Positions 12,201-23,072 of a DNA stretch of 64,000 nucleotides are shown here, piece after piece. Origin of the DNA: Kudoa neothunni. Its lineage: Eukaryota > Cnidaria. Location: assembly GCA_964304625.1 (NCBI GenBank), contig OZ199839.1:11656001-11720000 (forward strand). Direction: 5' to 3'. The notes beneath the pieces were generated by a model. The model worked only from the letters and a program-made list of their open reading frames with translations. It was not told where the DNA came from and did not search any database. How positions within the stretch are numbered: the stretch's first letter is position 1; each line of letters starts with the position of its first letter. Made by a program: the position numbers and the translations under genes.

Positions 12201-15200
12201 AAAAGAATACGGTATATTGTTGACTTGATAACCAATATTAAATTAATATATTATAAATGATTCTGTAATTGGATTGATTAACGTAAATTATATTTTTTAC
12301 TTTAAATAGAATAAATATTAACATTTTTATAATTTTAATCTTTTAAAGTTATTAAAATCGATCTTTATCAAAGTATAGAGTAATTAATATTTTGTAGATT
12401 TGACTAAAAAATGGGATAATTAATTGTTAAATATTTAAATATATCTTTTAAGTCAGATCTGACCATTATAACAGTATGAACGACATATTTATATTTTTGA
12501 ATATTAACTGATACTTTAAGTTTAGTTTAATAGTTTGAAATAAAGTTTAATAAGATTTCATTCAATTTAATGCAACCTAATGCGGTTTTGACCGATATAG
12601 AGATATTTTCCGTTTTTGAAGCAATAATATAAAATAAATATTGTTAATATTAATAATTTAGGTTATCATGTTTGATATTTTCAGAATCTAATTTAATAAA
12701 TATTATAATTATAATATTACGGACTAATTTAATGTAGGGTTGCATCGATATCAAGTTTTTGCTTGTGATCGATTTCGTTAATTTTCCAATATTGTAAAAT
12801 AATACCATGAAAACATAAATTTTTTGAAAAATTAATAGGATGTCTATGCCGCATTTCAAAATTTAACCTAAAATTAGTAATGTTTAACTTTATTGACGTC
12901 CAATGCATTTTTTTAATACTATCACGCATTATAACTAAAAAAGTATAAATTATTTAATATATATATTTCTATATTTATTATATTTCTGAAATAGAGATAT
13001 GGAATGGGTGAGTATGATAACACCTTTGTTTGCTTCAAGAACTATACATTTTGATATATTAATTTAACGTGACATGATACGTTATGCTTGTTACGGCATA
13101 GCAAATGATTTTTACGTTTTTTAAAATAATTTATTTTACTCTTATTTATGTGTAACTAACCCATTTAGTTGTTTATCGTATTAACTACTGTACTTTTAAA
13201 TTCCATTTATGAAATATGTATGAATTATTTTGTGGAGTTCATAAAGTGATACCAATTAATCCATCTATACATTCATTCTATATGAATAAAATCCTTTGTG
13301 TGTCAACGTGTGTCCATAAGTACGCATGTGCGACTAAAATATTTTCCATATAGAGAGACATTTATGAAATTTTTCAGGAATCACCACGTTTCAAAAAATC
13401 TTTAAATTGTGTTTACATTACCGAATATTCCCAAAGGTGTTTATAAAATAATGATTTTGTCGATTTAAAGTTTGTTAAGCAGATTACATGAGTCCAATTG
13501 TAGGATTAACGCCAGCTTATGTCATGGTGACCGTCGGTTGAAATTAACTTTTCCCCCTTATATGCTCCATCAAATGTAAATTGAGCGACAGAATCTGACT
13601 TTTATTTATTTTTGACCTGGTACTTTGTGTGTCTGCACTAATACACTCTCTATGTCGGGAGTTTTAATGTATTTGACTCGATAAGCACACTTCGAAGGTT
13701 CTATTACTCGTTTTAGACATAGAAAAAAGTCAATATTCGCATCTTTAATAGCGAATTGGTAGAGCATGCTATAATATGATGGATTAAAGAATTATAATTA
13801 GAGGCCGTAGTTTTCGACGACTATTTTTAAAAAATTCTACGTTTATTTAAAAACTCGCGTATGCGCATCAGAAAACATTATTATCAAGCATAATGTCAAT
13901 GAAATAAACATGAATATAATTTTTTAGAAAATTTTTCCTTAAAATATAATATTTAAAGCATTCTCAGTCGTTCAAACGCCGAATGCACAGTATAGCATTT
14001 GAGAAAATGCTTTAATTTTGAGATACTTCTTTCCACGGCTGTAGGTGAGAGTGATGTATGCACCGATTCTAGGCCCACCCTAGATAATATGAGATACTTC
14101 GATTTGTTTATTCTCTATTATCCAAGACCTATCATTTTATCTTTTCTTGTTGATCGACGTTAACATATTTTGGTATATTTTTAAGATTAATTTACCAATT
14201 TTAATCTATTTATCTATTTACTTGGATATATAATTTCCCATTCATCTGCTTTTTCCGTCCATAATAAAATGAAAAAGAATCGGCGAACTATCTCGATTAT
14301 AACAGTAAAAGTAGAAATATGTTAAAAATTTCGACACTTTAGACGTTTATCGATTTCAATCGAAAATTACGAACCCTAATTAAAATTGATGAAAAAAAGC
14401 AACCCTTCAAAAATATTACTTTAAATGTTAAATTATGTAGGTGACAATAATATTTTTAATATTTAACAAATTGAGTACAAACTCAAACATGTTAATTGGG
14501 AGATTCATTATATACAGCCAAAGTTACCACATTAATCGAAGAAGTGGCTTAAAAAAAGATTAGTCTATTTGAGCTAAAAAATGTGATTGTGCTCTCAAGA
14601 ACTGGATTCATGCAAAAAGGTCCAGTAGGGTATTCTGATTTGCATCACTTTTATTAAAAACGTCGACAACATGAGGAAGAAAAAGTCATGTCAGACAGTT
14701 ATATACTAAAACCAATTATTTCCTGAAATACAACGACCAACTATAAGTCCTTCTATTTCACTCTTTTACACAACTATAGATCTTATCCAAACGATTGATC
14801 TAATTAATAATGCTTATCAATATCAAAGTGTTTCTACAACGATTAAACAACCATATTTCAAGTCATCAACCTGTGCAAAATTTTTCGTACATTTTAAAAC
14901 AATGAATTCTGATAATTCATAATACTAGTACATTATGAAACCATCTTCCATATCATATTACATATTTCTTTATAACGTTTCCAAAAAAGATGTTTAACTT
15001 TCTGATTGCTTTCGGGTCTAATAGACCACAGAGCATTTTGTGATCAAAATTTTTTGTACTTGTTGGTCTCAAACACAATTTAAATCCCGTGTAATCTCCC
15101 AAAATACACACATGAATATTTCAATCAGTTATTTTATAAAAATATTAAAGTTATAAGGGAAATAAACACAATTTATACACTTGGTGTTTTGGGGGCTGTA

Positions 15201-18200
15201 TTAGACCCCGCAATTTTATAGACTTAAACAACTGTAAAAATTATTTTATGCATCATATCAAAATTAAAGCAGATTCTATCGTACATTTTCAGAGAAAATA
15301 AGGAAACAGGTATCGACGATATTCAGCGAGAAATGCCGAAGACATCTCTAGAAATACGAGCGCCTCGGTTGACATAAATTATGAAGATTACGAAAGCGAT
15401 GACAACAAATCCATTAATATATTACAATTTATTCATAACTTTTCAAAACCTTTCGAATTCTATTATGGTGATGTTGACTCTCCCAATATATTTTCAAAAA
15501 ATATGGCGTAATGTGTTCCATTGAAATCCCAAAAACCTCAAAGTGTGCACATAAAATATTATGAACGTTGTCCTGGTGTTTCCGCTTATTTAACCCGTAG
15601 AATACAGGAATTTGTGGAGTGCTCAGATATACTTTTTCGTGGTGGCGTTTATTAAAACTTAATGTGGAATACAAATACAATTGTTCTGTATTGTTTTAAT
15701 CGATTTTATTTGTGCAAAAAAATTAATGTACACAACACTAACTTACAAAACACTAAAATAGGAATAACGTGCTACCACTCGTTAATTCATGTTTACATAG
15801 TAATACACAACTGTTAATCCTTTACACGAAATTTAATCCCATGCATGCAACATATATCGTCATACTCTTTGCTGAGAATAATTTTAAATCAACATTTTTG
15901 TGCCTACATAGGTGTACTTACTTATACGATAATATTGAAATCTCGATTGGAGTTTTTAAAAATATTTTGGAATAAAGATAAAAGCAGAAAAATATTCGAT
16001 AAGTGTGAACAAATTCTTCCTATTTGCCTAATACCCTGTTCGATTTTAACAGCTGATGAACAGTTGATTGCTTCTAGAAGGAAATATCCTTTCGTACAAT
16101 ACATTCCTTATAAATCGACAGTCTACGGAATCAAATTATTCTAGTTTGTTGTTACATCCACTAGCTTTTATCGTAATACTTCTGTCTCCCTGTGTAAACA
16201 AAATAACCAAAAAGCTAAATGTTTCGGAGAAAATATTATTTTAGATCTTGTGTCGTACCTAAAAACAGTAGTCGAAAAACAACGAATTCATACATTCTTT
16301 GTTTAAGACTTTGTTGTAAAAAAGCTCTCAGTTTCTCGAAAGAAATTACATTTAATGTGTTATGATAATGCATTTCTTTCATTTTACCTCAATTAACTTA
16401 AGATAAATATCAATTAAAATTTGTGTTGTCGTAAACGTCTTCAGATTCATTTGAACCATTAATCAGTTGTATCGAATTTGTTAATTTAATACGTTTATTT
16501 TTATTTTTATGAATAATAATAGAATACCTTTTGAACGAAAAGCCGAATTAATAATATGCATAAACAGTTATCACTACTTATTAGATCTTGCGCTATATTT
16601 TATAAACAACCATTCAGCATGCTCATTAATGATATAATTTTAATTAAACCATCAATAGCATGTTGAAAACAGATTATTTTGTGAATAAAAAACTATGATT
16701 ATCACACAAGATTGGAACGAACCAACTTTAATATACAGTTAATTCTACCGTTGGAACATTAATCCCTCTCGTATATAGTCGTTATGTCATGTTTTTACAA
16801 TAGTGTCTTAATTCATCGACAGAATTTTTTCCAAATTAGCATACAATCTTAAAACAAATTTCCGCCTTTAATGAGCCAATAAAAATGTATAGTAAATTTT
16901 GAGGCGCTCGGAAAGTTAATTAGAATAAATAAAGCTATATAATTACATGATTTATGTTTTCTTAAAACTTGCTACATGTAAAAATTATATAATTATAGGC
17001 ATAAGTAAACAATAAAAAGGGATTTGTTTAATATCTAATTATCAATAAAATAATTTTAAAAATGTTTTTCCGTGAATTTATTTTTCTGACTGATATTGTA
17101 AATTCTAGAATATGGTCACCCATTGAACACACTGGTGGTTCATAACAGCATTTCTTATAATATTAAATCTAATATAATAATGAGGATAATATTACTTTTA
17201 GTTTATAAAGCAATGACAGAATTTCTCAGCTTTTTAAAGTGTAACGCACGCTTGCGAAGTATCTGTCTATTGCGTGACCTCTCTCTAGTCTAGTTGAACC
17301 ACGCAAAAGCCACGTCAAACTGTGTATCAAAAGGGGTAACAAATTAATTTAAATGATATTATGTGTTAAATAAAAGTTAAAATAATATTATCGCCAAATT
17401 TATTAAGTGTGTATAATATAAAATCGTATTAATATATAATAAATTAAATAATTTCAAAAAACAATAACCGTTTAGTTTTTTGCAAAAAATATATAGTGCA
17501 AATATAAAATATGTTCCTTTTGTAACAGATCTTCTGGCCATTTTTTTGTTATTCAAAATTAACCAATTTATCTTAATATTTTATTATAATAAGAATTAAT
17601 ATTTGATGATTAAGATATATTTTAGTTAAATTCACATGTACAGTCAACAACGGTTACTGCGCACTTTTGGGGGAATGGCAAAAAGGTGTGCGATACACAT
17701 TCTGTGCCCAAGATTCCCCTAATTGTGCATGAGTGTAAGATAAAACGCAATTATTTTCTTTGAAACAAACTAATTAACATTTATTTTTTAGAAAAATTGT
17801 TATAAACTACATTTCTTCGTATATTTCACAATTTTAGATATCCTATCCATCACGGGATAGAAATCATTCAATCTATATGAGTGTTAAGTTGAAATGTTCA
17901 GTGTATTTCTGAGATAGCATTCTTCAGTTTCTCCGCCTTTAATAAGTACGTGAGGTGGTAATTTTCATTGTAATTTGCATCATATTAAGAAATTTTATTC
18001 CAAATAAATGGATTGTCCTTATAAGAATAAAAATAAGATTCCATAATTTCACATGTTTTCATGATCTAACTGATTAATAATGATACAACCACCTTGTTGA
18101 ATTTATCAAAACTTTAAAAGTTGAGAATTAAAGATAAGCTTGATCGTCTTGTGTATCTAGAAAGGTGTTCCTTCCGAATAGTTGAAATAATTTTTTTAAT

Positions 18201-21200
18201 TCAATTTAACGAATTTAATTATAAACAGATTTGGATTTATCAAGGTCCGGTTGGGTAAGAAAAAACAAAAGATCTACGTAAGAATCATGACATATATGGG
18301 TGCGCGGGTGTTAATAATGAAGTTTTTATTTTACATTTGATTTTGAAATTCTGTGATTTCATCTTATATAATCGTTTATGATTATATTCATTTTATTTTG
18401 TTGACAATGATGCAATTAGATTCTATTACATTTGAAGAACGTAATAAAATATTTTTATAAAAAACGGGTTTAAAAATGTTAATTTTTAAATCTAAAACAT
18501 ACAGTTTGTTCCATTATATCATTCGCTTATAATACTTATCATTTATAATTATAGGCATTTTTTGTATTTAAAAACAATTTCGATTATACCACTAAAATTT
18601 TTAAATATTTACAATTAAACATCATTTTCAATAAGAAATAATAATGTTTTAGTTTTTAAATTTTTTGGTCATTTTTCTCTCACCTAATTTAAAAGGTATT
18701 TAATTAATAATGGAAGACATTGATCATTGAATTTTTTTCAACCGTTTTTTCCCGCATAATAATAACAATAATAATACGAATTTATACGTCATTTATAATA
18801 AAAAATATATCATACGTTTGATAAATTTATTTGAAAATTGTTTAACATAATTATTTAACATATACAAAATTACCATTGTCATTATAATGACCAACAAATC
18901 CACATAGAGTAAAAAGTCTTAACATTAACTTGTTCTTTTTATTTGTCTATAATTTAATTAATTGATGAAACTCTTACTATTATAGATAAATTTTATATTA
19001 AAAGTTACATAAAATTAAAGCAATATCGATTTCAGGAGTACAACAAAAATATTTCCTTGCTGAAGAGCAAAATTACATGACCTATGCAATTGTAACAAAA
19101 TCTTTCGTCTCCTGTAATCATTTTCATCTCTTTATATGTGTAGATTCTCTTAAACATAAATACATCCGTGTAACGATAGTATGCACATTTGGGAGAATTT
19201 AAAATGGAACAAAATACAAATTTAGCTCCATATTACCGTTAGATTGCACAGACATAAAACAAAACTTAGTAATATTTCGAGATTAATGTAGTGTATGATT
19301 ATTTGCAAACATGTTACACGTGTCAATTATTTGTTTATTACATCATTTTAATATTTCATATAAGATTTACTGAATGAGTTAATCCATCAAAACTATTATA
19401 TACATTTCTCACAAATTTTAGAGAATAGATATTTTAGTTTATTATTAATCTTTAATTATTTATTTTAATTGATTCATTAAAATGAATGAAAGTAAAATTT
19501 AGTTATTTTGTTATAATTGATTGTCGTTGGTCGGATTCTTCCAAGATTCAATCGGATCATATATATTTGATTTAACATCAATATGATCACTGATATTAGG
19601 CTCTCAGGGATATATGTATAAACGAAATCAATTAATATTTAGTAATTATGTCCACAGTCTTTTATAAAAAATATTTAAATGCTATCCACATTGTTCTCAT
19701 TATCCATTTGTCGTAGTTACATTATTTACATTAAATATAATAAAAATACTTTCTACATTGTTTTTAAAAAAAATTTAAATTTTATCAATAATTAAAACTC
19801 CGCCTTAATGGAGAAATTTATACTATATTTTTAGCATTTGTGAAAGGTTTTTTTTAAATAAATAATTCCAAATGTTTTTTTAATAGCTTAAAAGAGGTAT
19901 AAGATGGAATTGCACCTTATAACGTGATAAAATAATGACACAACGAAAAATGCGTAGTATCGACCTACGCAATAACCGTTGTTGACTTTAATCAAAACTA
20001 ACAAACTAAGCATACACGTATAATGGTATCTTCTAGAATTAGAAATTTCATTATTTGTATTCATTGAAGACAGTGATATCTATGAAACCCTAATAAAATT
20101 GTAACGACAGAAAAAACAAAATTGATTTTATAATAATACTTCAACTAGAATCAATCAAAAATCTAAATAATAAATAATGTAATAGTTGGAAATTGACTCA
20201 TAATATCTTTCAATATTTTGTATAATATTCATATCTTATCAAATATTTTATTATTGTTACATTTCAAAATTTAAGAAACAAATTAGAATAGCTATGCATT
20301 TAAAATTTATTTTAAATATTATTAATATAATGACTGACAGTATAATTTATGAGACGGGAATTATTTACGTTATTTGAAAAGAGCTAGAAACATATATATT
20401 ATTTTAAATTAACAATATAATTTATTTTATCTTGAAAAAATTAATTAGATAATTTACAATTCAATGGTATATTCATAATAACTAATAGGAAGCTATGGGT
20501 GAAGTTGTAACCAATGGTGAAGATCATATATTACGAATAAGCTTCACATATAATACAAAAACCGATGGAAAATATATTAGTTATTACCGTTTCATAAATG
20601 GTAATTTCAATGAAGAAAAGGAATTAAATAAAAGATTTGAATGCGATGAAAGACAAATCTCGACTTCCCCTCAAAGTATGTGTTTAATCAGTTTCGAAGT
20701 TCTCCCTGATCAAATAATTAAACTTTGTTCGATTGTCAATGAAAATATATTATCTTGCAAAATCTACAAATCCAGTAATTAAATATAATATTTTCAAGTA
20801 ATGGTATTTTTATCATTAAAATATTTAGAATATTATTTTCAGAATATTCGGTTGTTATCAATTATTGACAATCATTACAAAATTGAAATATCATTTAATT
20901 CGGATGTTGAAACCAAGTGTTATTTTTCATTTGATTTTATCGATGAAAGAACCATACCTTCTAATCCAATAAATTGTGCATGTGACGAAAACAACTATGA
21001 CATCAAATGTTCTAGTTACAAACCCTATTTGCTTGTTGGACGCACTAAATTAATTACATTTGCGCTGGATAATAAATCACAATTTTTTGGTTTTCTCAAA
21101 ATTTCTGTCCCAATGCCTCTCAGTATTTTATATTATTTCAATATATTATAAGCTCATAATAGAAACGTACTTGGATAGAAGTGAATACTCAGTAATTCAT

Positions 21201-23072
21201 TTGGAAAATCAGGAAAAAGCAATAATAAAATTTAATCCATTTTACTGTGAATATGCTTTTAAGGGAAATAATTTCGCCAAAAATAGAAAAAATACATCTA
21301 CCATCACTGGAACGAAAATAAGCGACATTACCACCACAAGTTATGGTCACCACGATTTCACTTGTCCTACTATCTCAGCATACATTCTACTGGACAATAT
21401 TAAAATACAATTAAGTAATTCATTCACAAAACAAAATTATTCACTCCAAATAAATGGTAGTTAATTCAATTATCTAAAATTTCTATAATTACATATTTAG
21501 TATTCAATAATTACCGTCTAGTCGATTATAGTGCCATAATCTTGGGGAATGACATTTATTTCTTTGGAACATTAAATAAATTTGCCAATTATAAATATAC
21601 TTTGAATAATGTTCTCTATATAACAAAATCTGAAACTATTGACCAACAAAAATTATATACAAGTATACAAAATATTAAAATTGTTTGCGAAGGTTACTAT
21701 TGTTCGAGCCTTTCTTCCCAAATCACTGATGCCAATATCCTAAAATATAATATATTTATGGAGATATTTAAAAGAATAATTAAATTTGATAAAAGTATTA
21801 TTTATTTATATTCTATTCATAATTATTATTATGTTTTGATGAGTAATTTTTTAGTTCCTACTGTAATAAGTGTTGACATCTCTGAAGTGAGCGATAAACA
21901 ATATATGATAGTTTATAACATTGACCAGAAACTTCAAAAAATAATCATAAATGAAAAAATCACTGATAAATCAAACAATACTTGTTATACGGATGTGAAT
22001 AAAACTCTCTTATGTGATTATAAATCTTGTGGACAAACGATCACTATCAAGAGCGGCTGTACCCCTCCATTCTGGTTACATATTGATTCAAAAGATATGA
22101 TTATTTCAAATTCGGTTTTGAAACGTAATTGAAACTAATAATTAGGAGTGATTTCATTTTCATTATATTTAGTGGAAGATTCAAAAAGTGAGGTCGCGTT
22201 TGAGTATATAGACGACATGCACCATAATAACTACAATATAATATTAAAATTAAAAAGAAACGAAACTAATAGAGCCTTTATTTCAAATCATATTAATATT
22301 GGTTCTAACACGATAGCAGATGAGTGCTACAGTCTAATAGATATGATAAAAATATCTTTGGTAATGGTCGAGATAAAATCTGATTGTTTAGCTAATTCTA
22401 AAACTATTAAATATTTGTATCCACTGGAACATGATCCAGGTGAAAGTGACACTCGTAATAAAATTTCTGATCTCTATTTAATGAAATATCTTAATAGATA
22501 GCTTATATAGTTTTGGAAAGGCGATGGTTGACAAAAAATCAATAAAAGTATACTTATTTTCTCCAATACCAAGGGGTACATTAACACCGTCTTATTTAAC
22601 TGTGGAAGATACAACAACAGGAGATGACATATTTGGCTCATTTGATACTAATTTAATTAGCAGTTGCGTCCAAAAAATTTGCACTTTTGTAATACCTTTG
22701 AAAGAAGATATACTGTCGGATAACCTTAAAATTACTGCATCGTTTGATGGAATTAGTTCATTTGTGTATCAAATTAAAAGTATATGATGTTACATGAATC
22801 AAAAAATATAGATTGATTAGGTCCAAACGAAGATCTTAATTATTATCTTTTCAAAACTACACATGATAATCTAATTCTCTATTTGGAAGGTGAGACAATT
22901 GCACCTGGTGTCGAGGTACTCTTGGAAGACGACAGAAACTCAAGATATTCTTGTATTATCAAAACGAACGAGGGAAAATTTTATTGTACGATTGCTCGAA
23001 ACAATATATTGGATGGAACATATTTCAAATTCCCAAACAGTAACACAAGAATAAATGTAAAGAAACCTAAAG
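5830..23072 (+). CDS. N-terminal part of giant modular receptor: signal peptide plus 16 ectodomain exons
   Basis: Overall entry for the first locus. Exons: 5830-5884, 5941-6228, 6279-6539, 6579-6865, 6906-8063, 8109-8363, 8566-8838, 8888-9172, 11934-12211, 20489-20774, 20829-21106, 21153-21456, 21501-21794, 21855-22124, 22146-22454, 22498-22779, 22821-23072. Most borders are phase 1; exon 9/10 and 11/12 are phase 0. Each ordinary exon encodes one module of about 90-95 residues rich in beta-type alternating residues, with a cysteine pair in the middle. No membrane segment follows the signal peptide. The last exon ends in a phase-1 donor (AAAG/GTGATC), matching the phase-1 acceptor at 27414, so the gene probably continues into the 7TM region. 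Borders are supported by the colinear copy at 56018-63401. I do not recognise the module family. Exon 4 is frameshifted. Confidence 0.65.
6279..6539 (+). CDS. Receptor exon 3: ectodomain module
   Basis: The frame opens after the acceptor TTATCTAG and reads RINIDIDYIITEDSK, later KYMCHIIIRG and SIYNYCDEPFYTIPQN, ending DVTIK before the donor at 6540. The paralogue at 56488-56748 keeps SIYNYCDEPSYKIPEN. Two cysteines are present (MCH, YCD), more widely spaced than in other modules. The 50-bp intron upstream and 39-bp intron downstream are both phase 1. Confidence 0.65.
6579..6865 (+). pseudogene. Receptor exon 4, frameshifted relative to its paralogue
   Basis: The exon starts KNMLRENPYLFD and follows the paralogous exon at 56789-57076 to about 6735. 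From 6735 to 6790 this copy is two bases shorter, and near 6795 it has one extra T, so the frame does not return and a TAG closes it at 6818-6820. The end of the exon (TTCTATTACACATGCATC) and the donor at 6866 are conserved. Either this copy is damaged here or the assembly carries indel errors. The neighbouring exons 1-3 and 5-17 read open. Confidence 0.65.
6906..8063 (+). CDS. Receptor exon 5: long exon holding about four fused modules
   Basis: One uninterrupted frame of 386 residues runs from GNIEEDITLINEFSRF to KILSL. It looks like four modules in a row (starting near residues 1, 85, 195 and 280), whereas all other exons carry one. Cysteine pairs appear at TCNEDDRSGCIG and near SCFYTL ... 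SCQNYT. The paralogue at 57117-58274 is nearly identical at DNA level from about 7262 onward but is broken by indels and stops. The donor TTGC/GTAAGA is the same in both copies. Loss of internal introns is the simplest reading, but an original long exon is possible. Confidence 0.65.
8109..9172 (+). CDS. Receptor exons 6-8: three ectodomain modules
   Basis: Exon 6 (8109-8363) reads ADISVDPYVKVNERNVEIIP and ends at FTL before GTATGA. Exon 7 (8566-8838) reads NNKNLITGLEYYNDKILIRH and carries KCNPATDSCNAIKDC. Exon 8 (8888-9172) reads PFEIIWEHRWEKNTLKIFHR and carries NCRPVECNNF. All borders are phase 1. Paralogous exons lie at 58319-58573 (broken), 58777-59049 and 59099-59396. The intron after exon 8 is 2.76 kb here against 304 bp in the paralogue, because a Tigger-like element inserted. 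Confidence 0.7.
9216..11013 (+). mobile_element. Decayed Tigger/pogo element in receptor intron 8
   Basis: The left end CAGTAAGGCCTTGATATAG and the right end, read inverted as CAGTAAAGCCTCGATATAGG, form terminal inverted repeats. The right flank is TA; the left flank TG is probably a worn TA. A broken frame near 9440-9500 reads ISQRSIEDKILIIQYY, matching the N-terminal helix-turn-helix start of the Tigger protein at 38822-40711 (REISEKIRIIQYY). A second broken piece at about 9820-9990 fits the CENP-B-like region. A short internal repeat (CCTCG..TTTGCGTGG) lies near both ends. No open frame survives. Confidence 0.7.
11014..11933. other. Remainder of receptor intron 8
   Basis: Very AT-rich sequence between the Tigger element and exon 9. 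I see no coding frame, repeat partner or RNA gene. Confidence 0.5.
11934..12211 (+). CDS. Receptor exon 9: ectodomain module
   Basis: The exon opens after TATTAG with HSKHDYMLAKYGDSIYYRPIF and ends at PEKNT before the donor GTATAT. The paralogue (59701-59978) reads HTKHDYVLTQGEGSVYYKHIL and ends HEKNL before GTAAGT. Both close at phase 0, unlike most exons of the gene, and exon 10 begins at phase 0 in both copies. The usual cysteine pair is reduced to a single Cys here (LTCMSLKP) and to none in the paralogue (VTYKSLKP). Confidence 0.65.
12212..14993. repeat. First part of receptor intron 9, with dispersed repeat copy 2 at 13275-13795
   Basis: Intron 9 spans 12212-20488 (8.3 kb), against about 850 bp in the paralogue. 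This portion has no credible gene; the minus-strand frames at 12650-12929 are random AT-rich frames. The stretch 13275-13795 is the diverged partner of 4345-4860 (shared AAGTACG.ATGTGCGAC, AAGTTTGTTAAGCAGATTAC, GCGAATTGGTAGAGC). Confidence 0.5.
14998..16915 (+). mobile_element. piggyBac element with TTAA target sites, internally deleted
   Basis: TTAA at 14994-14997 and 16916-16919 borders the element. The left end CTTTCTGATTGC and the inverted right end CTTTCCGAGCGC match the ends of the 48638-51056 copy. A GGGTCTAATAGACC near-palindrome lies at about 15015. Inside, broken frames at 15940-16240 read KSRKIFDKCEQILPICLIP, LTADEQLI and VYGIKLF, which is the first-Asp region of a piggyBac transposase. 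The second-Asp block and most of the 3' half are deleted or garbled. It is a shorter and more decayed member of the same family as the 48.6-51.1 kb element. Confidence 0.8.
17270..17335. repeat. Solo end related to the 3455-3679 MITE
   Basis: TATTGCGTGACCTCTCTC, then GTTGAACCACGCAAAAGCC and a final CAAACTG followed by TGTA, parallels the last 60 bp of the MITE at 3455-3679. No matching left end was found, so it is a fragment. Confidence 0.4.
17641..19988. mobile_element. 2.35-kb pogo/Tc1-like element with no coding capacity left
   Basis: The left end CAGTCAACAACGGTTACTGC follows TA (17639-17640). The right end, inverted, reads AGTCAACAACGGTTATTGC and is followed by TA (19989-19990), with its final base changed from G to T. 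The interior is AT-rich with many stops and no recognisable transposase. It is the second large insertion in receptor intron 9. Confidence 0.65.
20489..21456 (+). CDS. Receptor exons 10-12: three ectodomain modules
   Basis: Exon 10 (20489-20774) reads EAMGEVVTNGEDHILRISF and ends YKS before GTAATT. Exon 11 (20829-21106) reads YYFQNIRLLSIIDNHYKIEI, with CACDENNYDIKC, and ends at KIS before the unusual donor GTCCCA. Exon 12 (21153-21456) reads LIIETYLDRSEYSVIHLEN. The exon 11/12 intron is 46 bp and phase 0. Exon, intron and exon are almost identical to 61444-61490 and onward in the second locus, which is strong evidence that the unusual donor is real in both. Confidence 0.7.
21501..23072 (+). 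CDS. Receptor exons 13-17: five ectodomain modules
   Basis: Exon 13 (21501-21794): FNNYRLVDYSAIILGN with VCEGYYCSSLSSQ. Exon 14 (21855-22124): PTVISVDISEVSDKQYMI with KTLLCDYKSCGQTI. Exon 15 (22146-22454): VISFSLYLVED. Exon 16 (22498-22779): SLYSFGKAMVDKKSIKVYLF with SSCVQKICTFVI. Exon 17 (22821-23072): PNEDLNYYLFKTTHDNLILY with KFYCTIARNN. All borders are phase 1 with 21-66-bp introns; the 21-bp gap before exon 15 is unusually short, though both copies have it, so that border may be misplaced. Exon 17 must end at AAAG/GTGATC rather than run to the TGA at 23123, because the paralogue also has a GT donor at that point. Confidence 0.7.

Noticed and set aside
12650-12929. Two overlapping minus-strand frames
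   Set aside because: Low-complexity AT-rich translation, no splice context, no similarity to anything else in the window; they lie in a receptor intron.
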